This document shows, piece by piece, positions 46,631 through 57,200 of a stretch of DNA of 64,000 bases. The stretch lies in the NCBI GenBank assembly GCA_028015205.1, contig CM051516.1, positions 61,198,230 to 61,262,229 of the forward strand. The letters are read 5' to 3'. The stretch is from Mytilisepta virgata. Its lineage: Eukaryota > Mollusca > Bivalvia > Mytilida > Mytilidae. The notes beneath the pieces are model-generated. The model ran no database searches. It was given only the letters and a program-made list of their open reading frames with translations, and had not been told where the DNA came from. Within the stretch, counting starts at the first letter, position 1, and each line of letters opens with the position of its first letter. The position numbers and the translations under genes were made by a program.

Positions 46631-46735
46631 TTACTCGCCTCGACTATCGCAATTTTCGGTACATAAACCGCAATTTACTGCATTTACACTATCGGCAATA
46701 TCCGTTGTACGGGAATACACAGTGACAGTGTTAAT
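46631..46735 (-). repeat. Right arm of the inverted repeat pair with 43864-43957
   Basis: Reverse complement of the left arm (CCGCAATTTACTGCATTTAC, ACTATCGGCAATATCCGTTG). The two arms bracket 2.7 kb of repeat and retroelement fragments. Confidence 0.8.
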
Positions 46736-47060
46736 CAAAGTTTTCATAAAACATCTGGTATATTCTCAAATTGTTTTGTTGAAAAAAATATTATCCTTCT
46801 CTTGAAAAATAATGTAAAATTGTTCCCTTGAAATATATTTTTACATTAACTCAGCTTGTTCTCTACCCCCCATGTTTTTTTGACATGTGTATACATACAT
46901 GTTTCTTGTAGTTATGCTGCACTTTTGTGCCTAATTTTTTACAATAAAATCTTGAAACGTTCGATTTTTATATTTTCATATAATTTTGCATGCATAGAGC
47001 ATACTGAAACTGTATCTGAATATCGAAATATCGAATATATCGAAATATGATATATCAAGC
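46736..47060. other. AT-rich spacer
   Basis: No feature is seen apart from CGAATATATCGAAATATG-type short repeats next to the LINE start. Confidence 0.35.
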
Positions 47061-47062
47061 CG

Positions 47063-48348
47063 TTGGCTTTGGGAAACTATAATTATATACTTAACGATAA
47101 ACCAGTTAATTGCTTATTGTATGCACACGATTTGGTCCTTTTATCAACATCTGCTAAAGGATTGCAAACAAGACTAAACATCCTGGAAAAATATTGTAAA
47201 GATTGGTGTTTAAGTGTAAATCCCACCAAAACAAAGGTTCTGATATTCAACAAAGCAGGCAGACACATTTGTGAAAAATTTACTTATGAAAATAAGTTGG
47301 TTGGTTATAAATATCTTGGTTTGCACTTTAGTGCATCAGGGTCATTTTCATATGCTCAGACTGAACTGTATAAAAAGTCTTTGAAGGCTTATTATAAATT
47401 GTATAAGAATTTGTTATCACTTAATCCAAGCATAAGTACCAGTTTACATGTATTTGATCATACCATAAAACTAATACTCCTATATGGGTCTGAAATATGG
47501 GGAACTTTTAAACCATTTTCAGCAAGATTCAGAAATGGAACTTTACCATTTGATAAAGTCTATTCCAGTTTAAAATGTGAGCGACTACACATCAAATTTA
47601 GTAAACTTGTTTTAGGTGTTAAAAAAAAAATCCACAAATTTTGGAATTCTATCCGAGCCCATTATATTATGATATATTATGATATAATTAAATATATGTT
47701 AAATTACTGGTATCGCTTGGAAAATCTTGATACCAGATTTTCTCTTCTCAAAGACGCTTATGTAACATCACAAAATCTTTTTCATTCAAAAAACCATCTT
47801 GGTATGGCTCTATGAAGTCAGTTCTTCAAATGATCCCAGACATCAATCATATATCTTTATCATTACCAAAAATTAATAGCTTCAAAGCTAATGTGAAAAA
47901 AATTTTAAAATCATATTTTATAGACGTATGGCACACTGAACTGATAAAGTATTCAGATGGTAAACTTAGAACTTATGTTACATTTAAATCAAATTTTGGA
48001 AGAGAAAAATATCTTTCCATTATGGGGAATTATGAACAGAGACGAAGCTTAACAAAGCTCAGAATTTCATCACACCACTTAAGAATTGAGGTCGGAAGGT
48101 ATCAGGGTACTCTCCTAAATGACAGAACTTGTACTCGTTGTAACTCCGGAGATGTGGAGGATGAATATCATTTTCTATTTCAATGTGTTAAATTTAATGA
48201 TGACCTCATTCATCTATTTCAAGAAATAACTAAAAGTTGCCCCAATTTTTTAACTCTTAACTCAAGGGATAAAATGATATGGCTTATGAACACAGAAGAT
48301 AAGTCAATTCTCACTGCTGCTGGTAAATTTATTTCTAGAAATTGTTAA
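47063..48348 (+). pseudogene. 5'-truncated LINE: reverse transcriptase C-terminal half and zinc-knuckle end
   Basis: The first frame (47063-47815) starts inside the reverse transcriptase palm: NCLLYAHDLVLLS corresponds to the catalytic YADD box, but the first Asp is His (codon at 47126). LSVNPTKTKVLIFNKAGRHI, YKYLGLHFSASGSFSY and HTIKLILLYGSEIWG follow. A slip at the A-run near 47620 and another near 47810 shift the frame. The second frame (47812-48348) carries TCTRCNSGDVEDEYHFLFQC, a Cys-x2-Cys...His-x4-Cys knuckle common at LINE C-termini. Same family as 44728-45318. Truncation at the 5' end is usual for LINE insertions. Confidence 0.85.
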
Positions 48349-48884
48349 TTATGTGGCTTTCTTGTCTCCTCTAAATAACACAGCTCCTTGAGCACCGCCC
48401 CTTGGTGCCTGTTGCAGTAGGGAAACCTACACTATTCTCAATACCTATTCCTGCAGTATATTTTATTTGCTGTGAATAAACTTGAAATTTTGTTACATTT
48501 ATGTTTGTTTCTCTGCATCAGATACGAGGAGGCTTGTTAGAGCTTTTAAGCTCACAATCCTAGAGCATCGTCCCTTGGTACCTGTTGCAGCTAAACAATC
48601 GATTATATTTATACATTTCCAGCAAAAATATTATAAAATAAAAACAACTGCAAATAAATCAAGTGAGAGAACATTTGCCACATCTCTGGAGTAGCAACTC
48701 TTAAATACTTTTTTAAAATTTTTTTTAACATATAATAGCCTGTATAACTTTATATCAATTTTAGGTGTATTATATGAATGTCATGTAAAATACTGTATGT
48801 TGTAACGATTATATTTGTTATGTGTGTATGCCCCCCTGGGGACCTAATTTGGAAAATAAAATATCTATCTATCTATCTATCTAT
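48349..48884 (+). repeat. LINE 3' UTR sequences ending in an (ATCT)n tail
   Basis: AATAAA at 48475-48480 ends the first LINE. A similar phrase (GCACCGCCCCTTGGTGCCTG at about 48393, GCATCGTCCCTTGGTACCTG at about 48566) recurs. The second part ends GGGGACCTAATTTGGAAAAT and (ATCT)n at 48862-48884, a typical LINE microsatellite tail. Confidence 0.6.
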
Positions 48885-49045
48885 ATATACGAAGTGCTTT
48901 TATACTGGTAAAGTCAAGAAATACCAAAGGGATATTCGAAGGACTGACAAACTCCGGTGAAAAACGAAGACAAGAGCAACAAAACACATGCACTTCAATA
49001 AAAAACTAAAAACATATGAACAACATGGACCCCACCAAAATGCAC
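48885..49045 (-). mobile_element. 3'-end fragment of the dispersed retroelement (third copy)
   Basis: TATACGAAGTGCTTTTATAC, GTCAAGAAATACCAAAGGGA and AACATATGAACAACATGGAC match 45822-45985. It begins right after the LINE (ATCT)n tail. Confidence 0.75.
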
Positions 49046-49309
49046 TAATTAAGCTGTTCCCAGTAACTTGGGAAAATATTCTGATCTATTGCCTGGCTAC
49101 ACATTAAATAACTGTATACTATTCAGTTGCAGTTTAACATGTTCTTGTCTTATAAAATATAGATGATTTATAGATACCCCCTTCTTTAATCCTGGATATT
49201 TAATTAAATATTACAACTATTTATGAATATGCAATTTAAAATAAACAGCTTATACTCAAATATTGTAATTTTTAATGATAATTTTCCATATGGTCTTCCA
49301 AATGTTTCG

Positions 49310-49412
49310 GTTTTAATGCTGCTGATGAGAGGTAACTCCTTGAAATGTGTTGTATGCAGCATAGTATAAATTTACTGTATCTAATATTTGTATCTTTGGA
49401 TTGTTATTTTGA
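49310..49412 (+). repeat. ~103-bp direct repeat, copy 1
   Basis: GAGAGGTAACTCCTTGAAAT, ATAAATTTACTGTATCTAAT and ATCTTTGGATTGTTATTTT recur at 49674-49777 with about a dozen changes. On the minus strand copy 1 is part of an open frame (49495-49313). Confidence 0.8.
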
Positions 49413-49495
49413 AACTCCTGGGACGATGCCTCTGCATGGTGGACCCTAGGTCCCCGAGGGTATTCGCCAACCCAGTCGTCAGACTTGTCTGACAT
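49313..49495 (-). pseudogene. Short unrecognised minus-strand frame, 60 aa, partly duplicated
   Basis: It reads MSDKSDDWVGEYPRGPRVHH, then AEASSQEFQNNNPKIQILDT. The composition is protein-like rather than random. I do not recognise it. The copy at 49674-49777 preserves NNNPKI and LDTVNL before a TAA stop. It could be a fragment of a mobile-element or host gene. Confidence 0.25.
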
Positions 49496-49673
49496 GATTA
49501 TTCATTGATTTGTTACAGAAATTACCAGTATTTAGCAAAATTCAAAATAATGGAAATACTAAGGGTTCATTCCTTGTATTACACATGGTAGATCTCCTTA
49601 GCTGAATTTGGCTTCCTATTTCGGTATTTTTGGTTATAAGTACTTCTTGTTTAAAATAAGTTTAGTTTTTTGG

Positions 49674-49777
49674 TGGTTTTAATGCTGCCGATGAGAGGTA
49701 ACTCCTTGAAATGCGTCGTATACAACATATTATAAATTTACTGTATCTAATATCAGTATCTTTGGATTGTTATTTTT
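49674..49777 (+). repeat. ~103-bp direct repeat, copy 2
   Basis: It abuts the LINE remnant that starts at 49781. Confidence 0.8.
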
Positions 49778-49780
49778 CCA

Positions 49781-50068
49781 GAGAAAGGTCGATATTTAAA
49801 TCTGCCTGTAGAACAAAGGATCTGTCAACTATGTGAGGAAGGTATTGAAGACGAAGTTCATTTCATTATAAAATGTAATAAATTAAATATTGAACGAGAT
49901 AAATTATTTTAAAAAATTATTGAAATAGTACCTTCTTTTGCAAACATGTCTAAAGAAGATCAGTTTAATTTTATATTCACAAGTCATGATTTAGATGTAT
50001 GCAAAGTTGTTATTTCTGGTGTAAGTAATATGTATAATTCTAACCAGAAAATGAAACAGAATGTTTGA
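49781..50068 (+). pseudogene. LINE C-terminal remnant with zinc knuckle
   Basis: The frame reads EKGRYLNLPVEQRICQLCEE, then GIEDEVHFIIKCNKLNIERD, a Cys-x2-Cys...E-x-H-x4-Cys knuckle. A TAA at 49910 interrupts it. The frame then continues (FANMSKEDQFNFIFTSHD) to TGA at 50066-50068. The sequence differs from the LINE at 47-48 kb, so a second family is likely. The 3' UTR runs to about 50270 and ends in TTACTTACTTA. Confidence 0.75.
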
Positions 50069-50700
50069 ATGTCATTATAAGACTAATATTCAAAGAAAGA
50101 TAACTCTATCTTGTTTGTCGTCCTCAGCTGGGATATCACTGCAGAGTACAAGATGCTAATGCTAATGTAAATATTATTTGTATTTGTTTTGCATTCACTG
50201 TTTGTTTGTATGAATATTGATGATAGATCATTGTTTGGTCTTTATTTCAATAAATATTTACTTACTTATAATTTTCAAATTTCTTATTTTGAAAAATTAC
50301 TATTTTAAACAGAAACACTACAATTTTGTAATGTAAAATTCAACTTTTCTTTAAATTATAAATTAATCACGAAACAATTGTTAAATTAAGTTATTAAAAA
50401 TATATATATATACCTTGTAATATTTGTCATTAATACATGCAATTTAAAAAGAATTCTTTTTATTGTTTAATCGTAGTCCCTTGGACAACAGAAATAATTA
50501 CTCATTCATCTACTGTCACATTTTCTGGAGCGATGTGTCATCCTCCCCCGCAAGTATCAGGGTTATTGATTTTCGATCGATGAAAATGTTAATTTTTACG
50601 CGTAAAGCTGCTGCTTAAGCCAGAATTCCTGAGGATAAATAGCATATTATTCTCGTCAGATGTTATTCGTCAAAATCGTGTTAATTTCGTCTGTTATACA
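50069..50700. other. LINE 3' UTR then AT-rich promoter-distal sequence
   Basis: No gene is seen. An (AT)n run lies at about 50400-50412. Confidence 0.4.
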
Positions 50701-50710
50701 TGTGTTGTAA

Positions 50711-50718
50711 TGACGTAA
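50711..50718. promoter_or_regulatory. CRE-like TGACGTAA upstream of the coiled-coil gene
   Basis: It lies 184 nt upstream of the ATG at 50902. A TTTTACAG at about 50738 could be an acceptor of a 5' UTR exon. Confidence 0.3.
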
Positions 50719-50901
50719 TTGCTTGTCGTTTTACAGGTGTAATTTGTCCAAAACGAGGCATGCAATACACACAGCACGGGGAAGGAATTTAATTGAAAAA
50801 TAACAGGTAGCCGGTAAATGAACAGCCTGAATGATAATTGAAATTACAATGTAAATATTTGTGTATAGAAAATTAACAGTGTCATTCGGTCAGTTATAAG
50901 C

Positions 50902-51228
50902 ATGGCTTCAAGTTCTGTAAGCCAAGAGAGTTTGGACACTGTAGATTATGAACTACAAAATGCAAGGAAAAGCAAGATCCGGTCGCTACGAGCAAAAGGT
51001 GCCCTTCGAACGAGTGAAAGAGAAACCGAGCCCGCAGATAGAGATCAAAATGGTGACGACGGTTTTAATGGGGAACACGAGTCACCGTCACGAGGAGGTG
51101 TTGGCAGGGCCAAGGACAAACGGAACCGGCCTTCCCATTTACACAAAGGCAAGATGGGTCTTAAAGACAAGAGGAAATTAAGAGAGAAAAGGAGAAGTAC
51201 AGGAGTAGTCCATCTCCAGTCAACAGAG
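50902..51228 (+). CDS. Exon 1 (coding) of the coiled-coil gene
   Basis: ATG at 50902 in the context AAGCATGG (G at +4). 109 codons, then donor GAG|GTAAGA. The in-frame extension past the donor runs into low-complexity poly-C/poly-A, which supports the splice. Confidence 0.8.
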
Positions 51229-54200
51229 GTAAGATTTCATCTACCACCTAGGGTCAGCCCCCCCCCCCAAAAAAAAAAATGAATTAAGTTAAACTGTTCC
51301 TAAGTTACCTTGATATTTTTGTTAGAGTTATCTGCAATGAAAAGTTAAAATTACTCAATGTTTCGACCAATATGGTCTTTATCACTTTTTAGTTTGATTG
51401 TTGTTTTTTACCATTTTATGTTTGGTTTTGTTCGACTTGTGTATTTCATACATTTAAGTTGTTTTATGCCCCTTTTGACAGCTCACCATTTCCATTTATT
51501 TTCATTGTTTTCTATTGATTTATATATACCCTACCTTTAAGCTTATTTTTAACCATTTGTTTAATACATTTTGTAAATTTGCATTCTAAAGAAGTAAGTA
51601 TTACACATGTATCTTAAAATCTATTTTTCCAGAGTTATTTCCCTTTTAATCTATTTTTTCCACAGTATAAAATTGTACTTCAGATTTATAATTATTTTTT
51701 AGGATTTTACCATAATTTTACCACAATGATGGATGATCTAATAAAATATGCAAAACAAAGTAAATTGATGAAAAATATCAATTATACAATGTATTTTACA
51801 TGTCCATGCCCTTCGGTTATAGATACATTTAAGGTTTAGACATAGTGACTAAAGTCATGAATGGTATAAATCTGTTGGAAGTAGCTATGGGGTAAATTGT
51901 TTTATTGATGCTGTTCTAACATGTACAAGAACTTTGGAGTTTAAACACTAAACTACATGTAGAAGTTTATTTGAATTTTAATTGGCAGTCATTTATTACC
52001 ACATTCTGCCTTAAGTCCATGTGAGCTATTGTCATCACTTGGCGTCTGCCGTGATCCTCTGTTGTCCGGCGTAAACTTTCCTTAAAAACCTCCTCTGTAA
52101 CCACTGGGCATATTTGGACCAAATTTTTATGAAATGGTCCTTGGTTATCCCACTTCCAAAACTGTGTCTGGCATCCCCGACTTCCAACCGACATGGCTGT
52201 TCTTACTCAAAATAGATAAAAGGGGGGATGAATTTTAAAAACCTTCTTCTATGAAGTTACATTGCTAATTGGAGCAAGTCTTGGTAGCAATGGTCCTTAG
52301 ATGGTCCTCTTTCAGAATTATGTTTAATGACTCAGACTGTCAACAAAGATGGCTGCCACAGCCGAGCTTAGTTTAACATAGGACCCTATGGGAAAATTCT
52401 TTTAAAAATCTTGTCTGAAACCACTTGGTCAATTAGAACTAGACTTGGGGGCAATGATACTATTTTGTAATTTGTCCCATACCAGGGCTGTCAAACAAGA
52501 TGATCACCAGAACTAAACGTAGCTAAACATATGGGTACGATCCTATGGGAAAATTTATTTTAAAAAACTTCTTTTCTTTAACCACTTGGTCAATTGGAAC
52601 CAGACTTGATAGAAACGGTCTCCAGATGTTTACCTGGATTGTGAACCAATATGGCCATCACTGAGTTGAACTTAGCAATGATATTTATCCTATGATTAAG
52701 ACTCTCAACTAAGATGGCCGCCAATTTCTAACGTATTATCATATTGGAAAATTCCCCTCATAATTGATGTCTTATTTTGTGAAACTTGATCCAGTTTAAA
52801 CAAATTTTGGAAGCAATGGTTATTACATGTAGATGATCTAATGTAAACAAAAAAATGTCCATTTATCCCAATTACCAACAAAGCAGCCTTTCAGTTTCTG
52901 TTTTTATGGCTGTTTATTGGCAAATTGAATCCAAGTGAGCAATAAAGGCCCCTTGGAGCCTCTAGTTTATTTTATCAAAGGAACATATATATAAGCCTAA
53001 ATTTGAACATGTCAATTTTGTATGTTTCTGGTCTGCACTTCACTTTATTAAAAGTTTAACATAATTTTATACCCAAGGTAATCAGAGACCTGCATAAAAT
53101 TTTTCTTACATATAAACATTGTTTTTTCCCCAAAGTTTTGAAAACTATTTTGAAACAAATTTCCACATGGGTATACAAGCTGATAAACGAAAAGCTTATT
53201 TATGTCTGACGAATGTTAAGTAGACATTTTCATGCAAAAGGATGTTTAATTTGTGTTTGTAATGTTCATGAAGTATTTCACCGTGACCTTGTCACATGAC
53301 GTAAGTTACAGAATTAATTACATTAATAGAGGTAAAAAATTATTCAGTTTACTTGAAGTTAAATTATCCAAGGATTAGATCTTTCACTGATTAATTGACA
53401 GCTTTAAATTTCAAAGGAAATATTTTTCAATTCAAATAAAAAACATTCGAAAAAATTTATGTAAATTATAGAACCAAAGTACATATGTGCATGTATGTTT
53501 GAGTAAGGATATATTACATATTACTGCATAAAATAAAAACATGTTAGATATTTTCCCCATGTTCATCATTCCTTTGGGATATTGTTGCATTATTCTCACC
53601 TTATGCACCTGGTAGCTCAAAACCATGAGCTGCCTAGCGTGTTCCCAGGTGCAGATAGGGGAGACCCTCTTGTTGAGTGGTTGTTGGATCGTATTACAGA
53701 AAGGCTGACTACCGACCATAGTGGGTAATGTGTTTCAAGAATTCTACAATCCCTGCACAATAAAGATCCTTTATGTGAGTGTACTAATTACTGCTACGAA
53801 AAGCAGAATTATCCAATTCACCCTTTTACAGTGGAAGTCAAATCGGTTCCCCTCTCATTGCCTTTCTACCCCTATTTGAATTATGTTGATAAATTGTTGA
53901 ACTGGTTCTCGTTCTGAAGAAGTATGAAATATTTGCCACGGGACTATAGCAAACAACAATCAATCAATCATTATACTTAACCATATCCTTTCATATTCAT
54001 TATACTTAACCATATCCTTTCATATTCATTATACTTAACCATATCCTTTCATATTCATTATACTCAACCATATCCTTCCATATTCATTATACTGTGATGA
54101 AACTGACGCTCTTCAACAAACATTTAAACCCTTAGAACCAAAACAAATTACAATGTATAGCAGACATGCAGAAAAATATTGGATAATTCTGTCTGGAATG

Positions 54201-57200
54201 TTGTGATACCAATATAAGCAGATTCTTGAATGTTAAGAACCTGATAAGTATGTGCCAGTTCTACATGTGTTAAAATTGCAATAGGAAAAGTACAAATGAT
54301 TAAAAAAATATTACAAGGTTAATAAATATTCCTAAAAAATTAATAAAATTAGACAGTCTTTAGCTCACCTGGCTCAAAATAATAAAAGAAAAATTCTAAG
54401 CAGTCATCTGTCTGTTTTCAGTCTTCTCCCATGAAACATCTGTATGTAGTCTGCAACTTTGAATGAAGTACCAGTAATTGTGGAGTGACCTTCTGTAAAG
54501 TTTGAATATTTCGTTCCTATGAGGCACTAACATGTGCGCCATGAACAATCATTTAATTCTGATTGTTCTGATTTCGAAATATTCTTAGAAACATCTTCAA
54601 TTCATTTTCTGTAATAAGTTTGCATACTTTGTTCGGGATTGGGAAACGACATATAACATGGGTACTATGGGCTCTTCCAATTGTTAGATTAACTTTTAAG
54701 ATATCCTTTGGAGCCATATTGCTAAATGAAATCAAATTTGATAGGATCCATTTTCTATATTGGGTGTTTGTAAAATGTTCCTCATCTGACAGGTTTTTTA
54801 TTTTGAAAATTCTTCACTTAAAAAATATGGCATATCCAATGACATAATTTTTAAGTGAAGAATTTTCATCTCTCCTAAATTTACATATACTGTACTGGTT
54901 TTACTACTAACATGGCTACTATAGGCAATTGTAGTTTCTGACGTGTCAAATTGAAAAAAGACATTTCATCCTCTATAAATTTGAAGTCTGAAACTTTCTA
55001 TAATACATAATATATATGTATATTTTGTACCAATTGGTCAAATAATATGACTGCCAGGGAGATGCAAAATAAATACTGGAGAGATTACCATGTCAGTAAA
55101 CCAGTCTCAGTTCTCGAGGTTCTTGAGCTTCTCTAATAAACAACAGATAATTCATTCTAGAATGTATGTCATATTTTGCTGATACAGTGTTATGTAACAA
55201 AATAAAAACAAGACTGACATAAAGCTTGTTATTGTACTGTTCCATCAAATTTGACTTGCTCATCTCCCACACAGAACAAACTCATTTACATGATCAATAA
55301 TTAAGAAAACTAAAATTCATTTTCTTCCTGGTATAATTGGGATCAATCATCTGTTGACATTTAGTGTGATTTTTATGCAATTTAAACCTTTGAAAATGGG
55401 CTAATTAAAGTATTTAAATAACACCGACATGCTAATTAGATGATTTATTGACATTTTATTTTGAATGGTATTGTTGTGTACTTTTGCTACAACGCAAAAG
55501 TTTTCCATTTTTATTGGTATATGTCTTGTGTTAATTGAAATCAAGGTAGTTTTCAGTAGACAAAGTTTTCCTTGTTTGTCACGTTGATCAAAACATGACT
55601 GTATTTGTATTGGCCCTGATATACCGGTAGATTTGAGGGAGGAGGTATAGGTCTTGAGGTCTTCAGTTTTAAAGGGGTATAGATATTAGCTGGACAAAAT
55701 CATCCAGAATCTATGGCATTAAGACTGATTTACTGATTTAATTGATGGTATAAATCAGTTTTAGCATTTCATTTATTTAGGCAACACCAAATTGATCTTT
55801 ATTTCTTTTGATTTTGCCGCTCCAAGTTTTGGACTATGTAAATTTTAAGAAAAAAGTTTTTGTCACTTAATTTTGCAAAAATGCTGACATTCGTTCCAAA
55901 TTCTTCATTTTTGTCGAGCCTGTGACTTTTGTTGCTGAAGCAAGACATAACGATCCTACATTCCTTCGTCTTTGTCAGCGTCAACATTTACATTCACTAA
56001 CATAATTAACTTTTTTAAACCATCCTGGATTTTTACCAAACTTGGACAGAAGCTTGTTCATGACCATAAGATAGTATCCAGAGGAAAATTTTGTAATAAT
56101 TTTCTTTTCATTTTTATGTATTTTACTTATAAATGGACTTAGTTTTCCTCCCAGTTAACATTACATACAGGCTGCAGTTAAAGTTTTTAAAACATTATTT
56201 TCTTTCTTAAACCATCCTGGATTTTAACCAAACTAGGGCAGAAGCTTGTTCATGATCAAATGATAGTAGTATCCAGAGGAAAATTTTGTAATAATTTTTT
56301 ATGCCTTGCCGATTCTGTTAAGTTTCGTGCTTAGCTCCATTTCTCAGAAACCTATAGTAATATATCAATGATATTTCACCACTGCACTCCTCTTGTATAG
56401 AACAAGCAGTTCAGCAACACTTGGGTCGCTATGACCTACATTTCATGCTTCAGTGACTTTGGTTAAGTTTTGCGTTATGGTTCATTTCTTTGGAACTAAG
56501 CATAGTATACCAATGAAACTTCATCATTGGATATTCCTTGGGTAGTACTGAGCAGCCATACCATAATCGGGTCATTATGACCTACATTTTATGCTTGAGC
56601 GACTATGGTTAAGTTTGATTTTAGATTCATTTCTTTGGAACTGAGCATAGTGTACCAATGTAACTTCATCAGTGGATGTGCCTTGGATAGTAATGAGCAG
56701 TCATACAATAATTGGGTCATTAATATTATGACCTACATTTTAGGCTTGAGTGACTCTGGTTAAGTTTTACGTTTAGGTTCATTTCTTTGGAACTAGGCAT
56801 ATTGTATCAATGAAACTTAGTTTTTCTCCCAGCTAACATTACATACATGCACAGTCTGCAGTTAAAGTTTTTAAAACTTATTACTTTCTTAAACCATCCT
56901 GGATTTTTACCAAACTTGGACAGAAGCTTCTTCATGATCAATAACGTTGAGAAAAATTATTAACATTCCACTATTACACTGAAAACATGGACAACAGCAA
57001 AAGCAGGCGAAACACTGGGTTCTGTGGAACCCTTACAAATTTTCCAATAAATTAAAATGCACCTATGATAATTATTTGCAAAAGAAAAGTGTCTGGCATG
57101 TAAATTTGATCTTTGCCCGAAAAGAAGGCAGGACATGTATGTGTTATATTATACTGAATGCCACTTATCTCTGCATACAGAGAGGGTAAACTCATTTCGG

